Part shown: positions 35,413 through 44,653 of the stretch, one piece after another
Position numbering within the stretch: the first letter of the stretch is position 1
How the letters are laid out: every line of letters begins with the position of its first letter
From: Gemmata massiliana
GTDB lineage: Bacteria; Planctomycetota; Planctomycetia; Gemmatales; Gemmataceae
Length of the DNA stretch: 64,000 nt
Direction: 5' to 3'
Assembly (NCBI RefSeq): GCF_901538265.1
Contig: NZ_LR593886.1
Coordinates: forward strand, 7,523,738 to 7,587,737
Made by a program: the position numbers and the translations under genes
The notes under the pieces: generated by a model
Told to the model about the DNA's origin: nothing
Seen by the model: the letters and a program-made list of their open reading frames with translations, nothing else
The model's database searches: none

Positions 35413-35814
35413 TCAGTAGACCACGGTCCACTGATAGATCCAACTCACGGGCGTAGGGACCGGTATCCACGCCCAGCCCAACAGGAAGAGCCAGAGCCGC
35501 CACCGCCCGGTACGGGAAATGGAACGGCTTGGGCCAGCGAGGAGTAACGCAGTGGCCGCAAAGCCGGCCAACAACGAACCGGCCAAAAGGGGCAGGATAC
35601 CAACCACGCCAAGTGGGGAGGCGAATATGAGGCCGGCTGGCAGGTGAACCGGCGTCGTCCACGCCCAATCGCTCGCCCCGTAGACCGCCAGTCGCCCTTC
35701 ACGCTGGATGCCGCCGCTGAGTTCCCAGAGCCAGAGCGCAACGACCCGGACGTACCAGAAAAAATGGAATCCTGCGAACATCATCGTACCGACAATGAGT
35801 GCCAGTTCCCGCAC
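35413..35814 (-). CDS. Unknown four-helix membrane protein
   Basis: 133 residues with four hydrophobic segments (about 5-30, 58-78, 79-92 and 106-122), rich in Trp (LALWLWEL, WAWTTP, WLFLLGWAWIPVPTPVSWIYQW). No motif that I recognise. Minus strand, convergent with the WxPGxW gene. The next minus-strand gene upstream ends 78 bases away. Confidence 0.65.
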   Translation of the reverse strand: MRELALIVGTMMFAGFHFFWYVRVVALWLWELSGGIQREGRLAVYGASDWAWTTPVHLPAGLIFASPLGVVGILPLLAGSLLAGFAATALLLAGPSRSISRTGRWRLWLFLLGWAWIPVPTPVSWIYQWTVVY

Positions 35815-35891
35815 GACAGCACCTCAGGGTTACGATTGGGAAGCTCGCCTTATGCTGCTTCATAAGAGCAAGTAGCGATTGAAGTGTGAAC

Positions 35892-36398
35892 TCACTTCTT
35901 CTCGGTGTCTGGCGGGTTCTTGCCCCACAACTTGGTTTTCGCGGCGTCGAACAGCCCGCCGGCCGCGTCACGAACGAGCGCCTTGTTACTGATTTTTGAA
36001 CTGCGGGTCACGACCACATCGTCGCGGGTGTTCCACTCGCCGTCGGGTCCGGCCGAGCGCACTTCCAACCCGTCGGACAGCGTGCCCGGCTGGTAGTCCA
36101 GGCGAAGCGCCCGCCCCCACGCATCGGCTTCTGACAGTGAGCCAACAGGCTTGCGGACGAAGCGGCCGTTCGGGTCGGTGTCTTTCGCGATCTCGTCGGC
36201 GAGCCGGGACGCGGTCTCGCTCGTTGCGGTGCGTTCGGCTTCTTGGCGTGCCTTTTTTTCCTGGCTCCGCCAGTCGAGCACGAGAATGACGATCACGACG
36301 ACCGCGATCTTGAAAACGATGGCCGAAACGCACCCGAAGCCGGTGCGAAAAAAGGCTTCGGCGATCGTCGGCGGGCGGTTCGAGGTCAGTTGCGGCAC
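35892..36398 (-). CDS. Single-helix membrane protein with pseudopilin-like C-terminus
   Basis: 168 residues: one hydrophobic helix (about 24-41), then a charged helix (RSQEKKARQEAERT) and a soluble end. The C-terminal segment VRSAGPDGEWNTRDDVVV resembles the calcium-binding tail of GspG-type pseudopilins (SAGPDG with downstream Asp pair), and DAWGRALRLDY resembles the preceding GspG strand. The N-terminus lacks a prepilin leader, so this is a membrane-anchored domain of similar fold rather than a pilin. Function unknown. Confidence 0.68.
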   Translation of the reverse strand: MPQLTSNRPPTIAEAFFRTGFGCVSAIVFKIAVVVIVILVLDWRSQEKKARQEAERTATSETASRLADEIAKDTDPNGRFVRKPVGSLSEADAWGRALRLDYQPGTLSDGLEVRSAGPDGEWNTRDDVVVTRSSKISNKALVRDAAGGLFDAAKTKLWGKNPPDTEKK

Positions 36399-36447
36399 GC
36401 GGCACCTCCGCGGATACTCGACGGCAGACGCGACAAATCTCGCCGAA

Positions 36448-37302
36448 TCAGGACGCCTCTTCTTTTAACAGCGATTTCGCGCTGCTGTCGCGCGTGTCTT
36501 CGAGCCACGCCACGTTACCGCTATCCGCGAACCGCTTCACGCCGACCTGTTTGATGGCCGCGTCCGGCACCACGCTGAGCGGGGTGTAGCGCGGGTGGTG
36601 GCTCTCCTTGTAGGGGTCGTTGGCCCGCGCGTTGTAACAGCAGATCATCGCCCAGCGCGGGTTATCACTCTTGTTCTGGTCGCTGCGGTGCAGCAGGTTC
36701 GAGTGAAAGAACAGTGCGTCGCCGGGTTCCATCAGGACGTATTCGAGCGGGAACTGGTCGGGGCGCTTCAGCAATTCTTCGACGCGCTCCCGGTCCGCGC
36801 CGGCCTGATCGCCGGTCAGAACGTGGTTGATGCGGCCCGCGTGGTGCGAGCTCCGAATCACTTGCAGGCAGCCGTTCTCTTTCGTGCAGGGGTCGACCGC
36901 GATGAACACACTCGTGAGATTCGGAGTGAGCACGCCGTTCTGGTACCAGTAGCCGTAGTCCTGGTGCCACGCCCACGCGCCGCCCACCTTCGCGTCCTTC
37001 AGGATCATTTTCGAGTGGTAGTGGTACACCTCGCCGCCGAGTAACTGCTCGGCGCTGCGCACGATCCGCTCGCACCGGGCGAACATGCCGTAAATGCCGT
37101 CGCCGGGATGGTTCCACAGCGACAACCGCACCACGCTCCCCTCGCCGTCGGCGCGCCCGAACGAGCGCTTATCGAGTTCGTTGTCTTCTCTCGCGGAGCG
37201 CTTCAGCAGATCGATCTCAGCCGTATCGAAAAACCCGCGGGCGAGATGGAATCCAGAGTTGTGGTACTCACGGGCCGCAGCATCGGAGAGGACAGCGGGC
37301 AT
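36448..37302 (-). CDS. Phytanoyl-CoA dioxygenase (PhyH) family protein
   Basis: 284 residues. Iron/2-oxoglutarate dioxygenase fold: the first metal ligands in WAWHQDYGYWYQNG (HxD) near 142-150, a beta-strand block TSVFIAVDPCTKENGCLQV, and the distal His in FFHSNLLHRSDQNKS near 215-220, followed by an Arg for 2-oxoglutarate. Such enzymes hydroxylate small molecules; the substrate is unknown. It is divergent from the large PVC dehydrogenase (92 bases between starts), so the two may share control. Confidence 0.9.
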   Translation of the reverse strand: MPAVLSDAAAREYHNSGFHLARGFFDTAEIDLLKRSAREDNELDKRSFGRADGEGSVVRLSLWNHPGDGIYGMFARCERIVRSAEQLLGGEVYHYHSKMILKDAKVGGAWAWHQDYGYWYQNGVLTPNLTSVFIAVDPCTKENGCLQVIRSSHHAGRINHVLTGDQAGADRERVEELLKRPDQFPLEYVLMEPGDALFFHSNLLHRSDQNKSDNPRWAMICCYNARANDPYKESHHPRYTPLSVVPDAAIKQVGVKRFADSGNVAWLEDTRDSSAKSLLKEEAS

Positions 37303-37394
37303 TGTTCGCTCCCGGCAAAAGGGGTTCGATTCTCGTCGCGCTTGCGGTTACCATATCCCGAATTCGGCCCTCCCCCAACCCGCCAGTTGACACC

Positions 37395-40364
37395 ATGCGA
37401 ACTGTTCTGCTTGCTCTCCTGTTACTGACCGCGCCCGCCCGTGCCGCCGATCCCCAACCCGCCGACAAACCGATCCCGACCCGGGACGCGGCGAAGGCCA
37501 TGACCGTACCCGACGGCTTCAAGGTCACGCTGTTCGCGGGCGAGCCGGACGTCGTACAGCCCATCGCGTTCACGTTTGACGACCGCGGGCGCATGTGGGT
37601 GGTCGAGTGCCTCAGTTACCCGATCTGGTCGAAGGACGGGAAGGGAAAGGACCGCGTCGTCATCCTCGAAGACACCGACGGCGACGGCGTTCACGACAAG
37701 AAGACCGTGTTCCTCGACAACGGATCGAACCTCTCCGGCATCGAACTCGGGTTCGGGGGCGTGTGGCTCTGCTCGTCGCCGAATCTACTGTTCGTCCCGA
37801 TTCTTGAGGGCGACAAGCCGGGCAAGCCGGAGGTGAAACTCGACGGCTGGAACATGATCGACACGAAGCACAACATCTTCAACTCGCTCGTGTGGGGGCC
37901 GGACGGCTGGTTGTACGGCTGCAACGGCATCCAGGCGAAGGCGTGGGTCGGCGCGCCGGGCACCCCGAAGGACAAGCGCACCTACATCGATTGCGGCGTG
38001 TGGCGCTACCACCCCACGGAGAAGCGGTTTGAAGCGTTCGCGCACGGCACCACGAACCCGTTCGGGCTCGACTTCAACGACCACGGCGAACTGTTCATCA
38101 CGAACTGCGTGATCGACCACCTGTTCCACTTCGCGCCGGGCGCGCACTACGAGCGCATGTACGGCCAGGACGCGAACCCACACACCTACGGGCTGCTGAA
38201 GAGCTGCGTGGACTACCGGCACTGGGCCGGCGGCGACTGGACCAGTTCGCGCGGCACCGGCGTGGGCGGGAAGCCCGAGCACTCCGATGCCGGCGGCGGG
38301 CACGCGCACTCGGGCGCCGCGATCTACTTGGCGGACAACTTCCCCGCCGAGTACCGCAACACGCTGTTCACCGCGAACATCCACGGGAACCGCCTCAACA
38401 ACGACGGGCTGGCCCGCACCGCCAGCGGCTACAAGGGCGTCCGCCGGAAGGACTTCCTGTTCGCGAACGATGCGTGGTTCCGCGGCATCTGCGTGAAGAC
38501 CGGACCCGAGGGCGGGCTGTACGTGAGCGACTGGTGCGACACGGGCGAGTGCCACAACTACGACAAGGCCGACACCACCAACGGGCGCATCTACCGCGTC
38601 GTGTACAAGAACGCGAACCCGCTGAAAACCGACATCTCGAAGCTCCCCGACGCGGAACTGGTGAAACTGCAACTGTCGCCGAACGACTGGCTCGTGCGGA
38701 AGGCCCGTCGCGTACTTCAGGAGCGCGCTGCGGCCGGGAAGCTGGAAAAGACAACTCCGGACGCGCTGAGGAAGATTCTGAAGGACGAAACCGACACCGC
38801 GCGCCGGCTCCGCGGGCTGTGGGCACTGGAAGCGATCGCGGTACTAAAAGAGGGGGAGTTAATCGGACTCCTGAGCGACCGTGACGAAACCGTGAGAGCA
38901 TGGGCGTATCGGCTCGGTGCGCAATGTCGGACCGGGAGCGACGCCATCGCACACACGATGTCGGCCCGCATTGCAGGCGAGCGATCCCCGTTCGTGTTGG
39001 CAGCGGCAGCGTCCGCCCTGCAATACTTCGATCTCAAACTCGTGTGGAAGCCGGCCGAGTCTCTCATCGCACACCGCACGGTCCGCGACGACTCGACCCT
39101 TTCCTTTCTGCTCTGGTACGGTGTGGAGCAGTGGTACAGTCGCAATCCGGAGTCAGCCCTGACCTCCCTTCTCATTATGGAGAACCCGCTCATCCGCCGG
39201 AACACGGTTCGGCTCCTGCTCGCTCGACCGGATGCAAATGAGCACCTCGTTGGGTTGGTGAAGGTGATCGCAACGACGGCGAGCGACGCCGTGCAACTCG
39301 ACGTTCTGCGCGGCATCCGCGAGTCGCTCGCGGGCAAGAAGTCGCCCGCGGCGCCCAATGGGTGGCCCGAGGCGTACACCCACGTCCGGAAATTCTCCGC
39401 GAACGAGGCGAAGCACGAAGCCGAAGCCGTCGCGGTGCTGTTCGGTGACAAGGACGCGATCGCGACGCTTCTGAAGCGCGTCACCGACACGAGCGCGAAG
39501 CCCGATGAGCGCCGGGCCGCGGTCGAACTGCTCGCGCCGCGGAAGCTCCCCGATTTCGCGAAGACACTCCAAGCGCTCCTGAGCGACGCCGACCTGCGAG
39601 GCGCTGCGATTCGCACGCTCGCGAGCTTCGCCGACACCGGTACCCCTGCCGCGCTCATTCGCGCGTACCCGAAGCTCACACCCGAAGAGAAGGCCGACGC
39701 GGTGCAAACGCTCGCCGCGCGCGTCGGGTTCGCGAAGGAGCTGCTCGACGCCATCGAGAAGGGCACGATCCCACGCACGGACGTTCCCGTTGTGACGGCC
39801 CGGCAAGTGCTCGCGCTCAACGACAAGGCACTCTCTGAACGGCTGGAGAAGGTGTGGGGAAAGATCACCCCGGTCGCGAAAGAGCGCGCGGTCCTCATGA
39901 AAAAGTGGAAGGACGTGCTCACCGAGGACACCGTCAAGAAGGCCGACGTCGCCAACGGCCGGGCACTGTTCACGAAGAACTGCGCCTCGTGCCACAAGAT
40001 GTTCGGCGAGGGACAAGCGGTGGGTCCGGAACTGACCGGGTCGCAGCGCTCGAACCTCGAATACGTGCTCGAAAACGTCCTCGACCCCAGCGCGGTGGTG
40101 CCGAACGAGTACCGGATGGTGAACTTCAGTCTCGCCGACGACCGCGTGGTGAGCGGGATCGTGCTGCGCGAAACGAAGGACGCCGTCACCGTGCGCACCG
40201 TGAACGACACACTCACGGTCCCGGTCGCGGATATCGTCACGCGCAAGCAAACGGCACTGTCGATCATGCCCGAGGGTCTGTTCGACGCGATGAAGCCCGA
40301 CGAGGTGCGCGACTTGATCGCGTACCTGCGTGCGAAGGAACAAGTACCGATCCCCAAGAAGTAG
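37395..40364 (+). CDS. PVC-type haem-binding membrane-bound dehydrogenase
   Basis: 989 residues from the ATG at 37395, which begins a signal peptide (MRTVLLALLLLTAPARA). Domains: an N-terminal beta-propeller dehydrogenase (TIGR02604 type; starts PDGFKVTLFAGEPDV, and includes DRGRMWVVE and DTDGDGVHDKKTVF), a middle helical repeat region (about 480-830), and a C-terminal cytochrome c domain with CASCH and GPELTGSQR (TIGR02603). These are periplasmic redox proteins of planctomycetes and verrucomicrobia that probably oxidise sugars or sugar alcohols; the substrate is unknown. Confidence 0.93.
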   Translation: MRTVLLALLLLTAPARAADPQPADKPIPTRDAAKAMTVPDGFKVTLFAGEPDVVQPIAFTFDDRGRMWVVECLSYPIWSKDGKGKDRVVILEDTDGDGVHDKKTVFLDNGSNLSGIELGFGGVWLCSSPNLLFVPILEGDKPGKPEVKLDGWNMIDTKHNIFNSLVWGPDGWLYGCNGIQAKAWVGAPGTPKDKRTYIDCGVWRYHPTEKRFEAFAHGTTNPFGLDFNDHGELFITNCVIDHLFHFAPGAHYERMYGQDANPHTYGLLKSCVDYRHWAGGDWTSSRGTGVGGKPEHSDAGGGHAHSGAAIYLADNFPAEYRNTLFTANIHGNRLNNDGLARTASGYKGVRRKDFLFANDAWFRGICVKTGPEGGLYVSDWCDTGECHNYDKADTTNGRIYRVVYKNANPLKTDISKLPDAELVKLQLSPNDWLVRKARRVLQERAAAGKLEKTTPDALRKILKDETDTARRLRGLWALEAIAVLKEGELIGLLSDRDETVRAWAYRLGAQCRTGSDAIAHTMSARIAGERSPFVLAAAASALQYFDLKLVWKPAESLIAHRTVRDDSTLSFLLWYGVEQWYSRNPESALTSLLIMENPLIRRNTVRLLLARPDANEHLVGLVKVIATTASDAVQLDVLRGIRESLAGKKSPAAPNGWPEAYTHVRKFSANEAKHEAEAVAVLFGDKDAIATLLKRVTDTSAKPDERRAAVELLAPRKLPDFAKTLQALLSDADLRGAAIRTLASFADTGTPAALIRAYPKLTPEEKADAVQTLAARVGFAKELLDAIEKGTIPRTDVPVVTARQVLALNDKALSERLEKVWGKITPVAKERAVLMKKWKDVLTEDTVKKADVANGRALFTKNCASCHKMFGEGQAVGPELTGSQRSNLEYVLENVLDPSAVVPNEYRMVNFSLADDRVVSGIVLRETKDAVTVRTVNDTLTVPVADIVTRKQTALSIMPEGLFDAMKPDEVRDLIAYLRAKEQVPIPKK

Positions 40365-40373
40365 CCCGTTCCC

Positions 40374-40402
40374 GCGCGGTGCGCGTTCGATGCGCACCGC
40401 GC
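40374..40402 (+). terminator. GC-rich hairpin after the PVC dehydrogenase
   Basis: A perfect 11-bp stem (40374-40384 with 40392-40402) and a 7-base loop begin nine bases after the stop codon. No T-run follows, which is common for terminators in GC-rich bacteria. The next gene starts 23 bases later. Confidence 0.55.
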
Positions 40403-40424
40403 CCCTCTGACCCCTACCCACTCT

Positions 40425-42134
40425 ATGCTCACGCGCGTTCTCGCTGCCACCGTTCTCGCGCTCACCATGACACCGCTGCTCCCCGCCGAGCGCCCGACCC
40501 CACAAGCCGGTAAAGCCGGGCGTTCGGAAACTGTTGCGACCAACGGGATGGTCGCAACGAGCCACCCTCTCGCGGCCCAAATCGGGCTGGACGTACTGAA
40601 AAACGGCGGCAACGCGATAGACGCCGCGATCGCGACCAACGCCGCAATGGGCCTCATGGAGCCGACCTCCTGCGGCATCGGCGGCGACCTCTACGCGATC
40701 GTCTGGGACGCGAAGACGCAGAAGCTCTACGGCCTGAACGCGAGCGGGCGCGCGCCGGGCCGGGCCACACTCGCGTACTTCCGAGACAAGAAACTCACGG
40801 ATATCCCCACGTCCGGCCCGCTGTCGTGGTCCGTGCCCGGGTGTGTGGACGGCTGGGATCAGTTGCGCCAGAAGTTCGGCACGAAGAGCTTCAAGGAATT
40901 GCTCGCCCCGAGCATCAACTACGCTGAAAAAGGCGTGCCGGTACCGGAGGTGATCGCGGGGCACTGGAAGTCGGCCAACAAGATGCGCGACCCGGGGATG
41001 CGCGAAACGTTCCTGGTCCGCGACGGTACCCAGCTCCGCTCCCCGAACGCGGGCGAGGTGTTCAAGAACCCGGCCCTCGCGCGCTCGTACACGCTCATCG
41101 CGGAAAACGGGCGCGACGCTTACTACAAGGGGCCGATCGCGGAACAACTGGTCGCGCTCTCGGACAAGGTCGGCGGACTCTTCGCCTTGAAGGACTTCGC
41201 CGATCACAAGTCCGAGTGGGTCGACCCGGTCAAAACGACCTACCGCGGATACGACGTGTGGGAACTCCCGCCGCCCGGACAGGGCGTCGCCGCGCTCCAG
41301 ATGCTGAACCTGCTCGAGCCACACGACCTCAAGAAGATGGGGCCGGAATCGGCCGATTACTGGCACCTGCTCGTCGAGGCAAAGAAGCTCGCGTTCGCGG
41401 ACCGGGCGAAGTTCTACGCCGACCCGGTGTTCGCGAAGGTTCCCGTAACCGAACTCGTCTCTAAGGAGTACGCCGCGAATCGCGCCAAGCTCCTCGACCC
41501 GAAGCACGCGCTCACCAACGTCCCCGCGGGCGACCCGAAACTCAGCACGTCGGAAACGATTTACCTCACGGTGGTGGACAAGGACCGCAACTGCGTGTCG
41601 CTGATCCAGAGCAACTACAGCGGCTTCGGCTCGGGGCTGTCCGCGCCGGGCACGGGGTTCGGCATCCAGAACCGCGGGTGCCTGTTCGCGCTCGACGAGG
41701 CTCACGCGAACAAGCTCGAACCGGGCAAGCGCCCGTTCCACACGATCATCCCGGCGATGGTGACGAAGGGCGGCAAGCCGTGGTTCACGTTCGGCGTGAT
41801 GGGCGGCGACATGCAGCCGCAGGGCCACACGCAGGTGCTCGTGAACCTCATCGATTTCGGCATGAACGTGCAGGCCGCCGGTGAAGCACCGCGTGTGGAG
41901 CACGTCGGCAGCGCGACCCCGACCGGAACCGCGGAGAAGCCGAAGGGCGGCACGATCAAAGCCGAGATCGGGATTCCCGACGAGGTGATCAAGGAACTGG
42001 AGCGCCGCGGGCACGTCGTGGAGCGCGTGAAGGTGAACAGCGGCGGCTACCAGGGCATCCTGATCGACCCAAAAACCGGCGTGCTGCACGGGGGCAGTGA
42101 ATCGCGCAAAGACGGCGCCGCGGTGGGGTACTGA
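40425..42134 (+). CDS. ggt: Gamma-glutamyltransferase family protein
   Basis: 569 residues, with a signal peptide (about 1-21). Family motifs: MVATSHPLAAQIGLDVLKNGGNAIDAA near 40-66, GIGGDLYAI, GLNASGRAPG, and the autocleavage Thr (T378 in SETIYLTVVDKD) followed by NYSGFGSGLSAPG. The residue after the nucleophile is Ile where E. coli GGT has Thr. The enzyme hydrolyses or transfers gamma-glutamyl groups, typically from glutathione, outside the cytosol. An extra GGT-like fold use (cephalosporin acylase-type) cannot be excluded. Confidence 0.9.
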   Translation: MLTRVLAATVLALTMTPLLPAERPTPQAGKAGRSETVATNGMVATSHPLAAQIGLDVLKNGGNAIDAAIATNAAMGLMEPTSCGIGGDLYAIVWDAKTQKLYGLNASGRAPGRATLAYFRDKKLTDIPTSGPLSWSVPGCVDGWDQLRQKFGTKSFKELLAPSINYAEKGVPVPEVIAGHWKSANKMRDPGMRETFLVRDGTQLRSPNAGEVFKNPALARSYTLIAENGRDAYYKGPIAEQLVALSDKVGGLFALKDFADHKSEWVDPVKTTYRGYDVWELPPPGQGVAALQMLNLLEPHDLKKMGPESADYWHLLVEAKKLAFADRAKFYADPVFAKVPVTELVSKEYAANRAKLLDPKHALTNVPAGDPKLSTSETIYLTVVDKDRNCVSLIQSNYSGFGSGLSAPGTGFGIQNRGCLFALDEAHANKLEPGKRPFHTIIPAMVTKGGKPWFTFGVMGGDMQPQGHTQVLVNLIDFGMNVQAAGEAPRVEHVGSATPTGTAEKPKGGTIKAEIGIPDEVIKELERRGHVVERVKVNSGGYQGILIDPKTGVLHGGSESRKDGAAVGY

Positions 42135-42154
42135 GCTCGTCGTGGTGCAGAGGT

Positions 42155-42258
42155 TTTCACCGCAGAGGGCACGAGAGGGCGCGGAGAAGAAACCAAGCCG
42201 AACCAATCACGGCCGTTCGTGCTTCTCCTCTGCGCTCTCCGCGCCCTCTGCGGTGAAA
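42155..42258. repeat. Inverted-repeat element of the CACCGCAGAGG family
   Basis: TTTCACCGCAGAGGGC (42155-42170) pairs perfectly with 42243-42258, and inner GCGGAGAAGAA/CTTCTCCTCTGCGC segments pair partly. It lies between the ggt stop and the stop of the third MTExEW gene. No other copy of these exact ends was noticed in the window. Confidence 0.8.
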
Positions 42259-42273
42259 CATTCTTCCGCGCAA

Positions 42274-43011
42274 CTACTCTTTGCCCAGCACCAAATCGAC
42301 GACCCAGCACCCACGAACGTGTGGCCCGGGACCACAACAGTGATCGAGCACATCGGCACTATCGCCTCCCGCGTCTTGGAGCGCGTCCGCCAGAATGGGC
42401 ATCGCGGAGAAATCGCGCGACTCGTACATCTGCCCCGCCAGCGCGACCGCAGTAGAAGTGCGCCACGAAGGGGAGAAGGTGACGGGGCGGAACGGGTTAC
42501 CAAAGATGTCGCGGAGGAATGTCGATTGTTGTGCGCGGTCAGCTCCGAACTGCAAATGCCCGAAGAGAGAAGCCTGCCCTTGCCGCCCACCTTCCAATCC
42601 CGCGGCCTCTGCTGCGGCTTCTAGAGTGGCGGACGAGATCGCCGCCGCGACTTTACCCACCGACTTACCGGCAACCTCCGTAGCAGCCTCTGCTGATCGC
42701 TTCGCCACTGTACGAGCGTAGCTTGCTAGCACCCGCCCGTGGCTGGAAACATAGTTCAAGCCGGTCACATATCGAACCGCCTCCCGCGATTCCCGCCGAG
42801 CTTCTTCGAGTTCGGTTTTGTCGGCGTCTCCGTCCGCAAACCGTTCCGCCACCGCGACGGCCCGCTGCGAGCGCTCGTCGGAAAGCAGTGATCGAATCGC
42901 GTGACAGCAGCAGCACCCAAACAGCCTCAACTGCCGCTCACTTGCTCGCGCGTGTAGTAACTCCAACATCTCAACAGGTTCGATACACGCCAGCCATTCC
43001 TCTTCAGTCAT
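42274..43011 (-). CDS. MTExEW paralogous family protein, copy 3
   Basis: 245 residues: N-terminus MTEEEWLACIEPVEMLELL, SERQLRLFGCCCC, and a long Ala-rich middle (SAEAATEVAGKSVGKVAAA), longer than in copies 1 and 2. The C-terminus FLRDIFGNPFRPVT, SWRTSTAVALA, PILADALQDAGG and GPHVRGCWVVDLVLGKE matches the family. It lies 15 kb from the tandem pair and on the other strand. Four adjacent cysteines near 34 are notable. Function unknown. Confidence 0.8.
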   Translation of the reverse strand: MTEEEWLACIEPVEMLELLHARASERQLRLFGCCCCHAIRSLLSDERSQRAVAVAERFADGDADKTELEEARRESREAVRYVTGLNYVSSHGRVLASYARTVAKRSAEAATEVAGKSVGKVAAAISSATLEAAAEAAGLEGGRQGQASLFGHLQFGADRAQQSTFLRDIFGNPFRPVTFSPSWRTSTAVALAGQMYESRDFSAMPILADALQDAGGDSADVLDHCCGPGPHVRGCWVVDLVLGKE

Positions 43012-43084
43012 TGGCCGCTCCCTGGAAGCACTACCGGCGCGACCGAAGGGCAGAAGTGGCAGCAGAACGAACGCCTGAAGGTGT

Positions 43085-43732
43085 TCACTTGGGTGGAGTT
43101 GTTTGCAGGTACTCGCACGGCTTCAGTCGATGGACCGCGTAGCGGTTCTGCTTGGTCGATTCAAATCCGTTCGGCCGGCCCTTGTAGTTCCCGGTCGGGT
43201 CCACTTGGTGGTACCACCCGCCACCGGGGAACTCGGTGACCCAAACGAGCGTGTCGCCCTCGAACTTGAAAATCGTCGGCAGAACGGCCACGCGCCCCCG
43301 CTCCCCCCGACTGAGGATGTCCATCCGCCACACGTCCCGGGATATGTCGATCGTGGCCCCACCGCACATTCGGTCGGTCACCAACTCACCCGTAATCTGC
43401 CAGTTCTCCACCTCGCCCGCCCCGAACTTCCAACCGAGTGGCCCGTCGGGATCTTTCTTCCCGGCCACGACCTTACCGACCTCGTACCAGCATGTGCCGA
43501 ACAACCGCTTCTGCACCTCTTCGGCGGTCGGGGGAAGTGGCTTCGGAACGGGAGCGGCGGAAGCTGATCCGCACCCGACCAGCCAATCCGCGCCGGACGG
43601 CCACAGTTGGTCGGCCCGGTGTGTGACCACACCGACCATCACCGCAAGCAGTACGACACCGGCGATCCGGAATGAATGCGACACGTCCGCCTCCGGAGCC
43701 TGCGCTCCTGATGATTTGGGCGGATTCATCAT
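43085..43732 (-). CDS. TIGR03067-like membrane-anchored protein
   Basis: 215 residues from ATG 43732 (43729 and TTG 43756 are alternatives). A hydrophobic helix (SFRIAGVVLLAVMVGVVTH) near 20-40 is followed by a Pro-rich linker and a soluble domain: LFGTCWYEVGKV, IFKFEGDTLVWVTEFPGG and RPNGFESTKQNRYAVHRLK. That ending resembles the TIGR03067 domain common in planctomycetes (a lipocalin-like beta domain of unknown role). The match is by eye. Confidence 0.65.
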   Translation of the reverse strand: MMNPPKSSGAQAPEADVSHSFRIAGVVLLAVMVGVVTHRADQLWPSGADWLVGCGSASAAPVPKPLPPTAEEVQKRLFGTCWYEVGKVVAGKKDPDGPLGWKFGAGEVENWQITGELVTDRMCGGATIDISRDVWRMDILSRGERGRVAVLPTIFKFEGDTLVWVTEFPGGGWYHQVDPTGNYKGRPNGFESTKQNRYAVHRLKPCEYLQTTPPK

Positions 43733-43770
43733 CTCCGAACGTTGCGCCCGTTGCAATTTGGTTCGGCCGG

Positions 43771-44472
43771 TTACTTCGTGAGCTTCCCGAAGTCGATCAC
43801 GTTACCGTCGGACGGCATGATGGCTTTGATCATTTCGTCCAGGTCGTAGTCCTTCTTGAAGCGCATCACGGACCCGTCGCACATGCCGACGTGGAAATCG
43901 CCGTCGAACAACCCGCCGAGCTTCGGGAGCGGGCGCTTCTCGGCGAACGGCAGGTCCACCGGCCGGGACCAGATTACCGGATCGCCCGCTTCCACCACGA
44001 ACACGGTGTTGGACGTGCCGTCTGTGATGCTGGCCGGAAATGTGGGCGCCTCTTTCGAACCGTACAACGCGCCCTCCCCAAAGAACGTCTGGTAGAAGGT
44101 TTCGCCGGCCTTTGCCTTCACCCGCACCGGCGCGTACACCTTCGGCATTTTCTCGATGAGTTTCTTGTTGTGGTCACTGTCCCACGGCTCATCGAGCTTG
44201 AACTGCTTGTAAAGAGCGTCCTGCTCGATGTACGGCAGGATCGCCACGCGCCAGCTCAGCAGCGGTCGGCCGTCCTTGTCCGTGATGTTCATCGGCATCC
44301 GACCGTTGTTCGCGTCGGCGCTGTTGATGACCGCGAGCACGATCTGTTTCAGGTTGTTCTGCGAGGTCTCCAGTTCCTTCTTGGTCGGCTCGCCGGCCGC
44401 CATCGGCCGTACCGCGAACACTCCCGCGACCAGCGCCAACGCGATCGCGCGTAACCAGAACGTGCGCATCAT
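43771..44472 (-). CDS. DUF1559-like secreted protein, tandem copy A
   Basis: 233 residues with a normal signal peptide (cut near 25) instead of a prepilin leader. The body is DUF1559-like: NNLKQIVLAVINSADANNG, LLSWRVAILPYIEQDALYKQFKLDEPWDS, DGTSNTVFVVEAGDPVIWSRP and FHVGMCDGSVMRFKKDYD. It pairs with the next gene (44654-45349), which has the same layout; a composite repeat (44501-44638) lies between them. Export without pilin assembly is inferred. Function unknown. Confidence 0.85.
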   Translation of the reverse strand: MMRTFWLRAIALALVAGVFAVRPMAAGEPTKKELETSQNNLKQIVLAVINSADANNGRMPMNITDKDGRPLLSWRVAILPYIEQDALYKQFKLDEPWDSDHNKKLIEKMPKVYAPVRVKAKAGETFYQTFFGEGALYGSKEAPTFPASITDGTSNTVFVVEAGDPVIWSRPVDLPFAEKRPLPKLGGLFDGDFHVGMCDGSVMRFKKDYDLDEMIKAIMPSDGNVIDFGKLTK

Positions 44473-44500
44473 GAACCTCGGTTGTTACGCCCAAAAGATC

Positions 44501-44638
44501 ACAGGGCTCCCGCCCTGTGCTACGAACGCCGGCCGCTCCGCGGCGTGAAAGGCATTGAATGTACGACTCTTCGCCCCGGAGGGGGGCTCTTCGCCCCGGA
44601 GGGGCCGACTGACGTAGCACAAGGCGGAAGCCCTGTGT
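44501..44638. repeat. Composite palindromic element, full copy with a local duplication
   Basis: The ends carry CACAGGGC/GCCCTGTG hairpins with GTAGC inside, as at 7257-7377, but in the opposite orientation. The spacer repeats GGCTCTTCGCCCCGGAGGGG in tandem (44568-44604 region), making this copy about 17 bases longer. Outer hairpins and the shared internal segment GAACGCCGGCCGCTCCGCGG match the reverse complement of the 7.3-kb copy. It lies between tandem DUF1559-like genes. Confidence 0.87.
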
Positions 44639-44653
44639 CCTACATCAACCGAA

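Noticed and set aside
38717-40678. A 653-residue open frame on the minus strand
   Set aside because: Antisense to the PVC dehydrogenase C-terminus; Ser/Arg/Ala-rich with no domain.
39153-42206. A 1017-residue open frame on the minus strand
   Set aside because: It runs antisense across the 3' part of the PVC dehydrogenase gene and the ggt gene, which have clear domains; its product is Arg/His/Val-rich with no motif, as expected for a shadow in GC-rich DNA.
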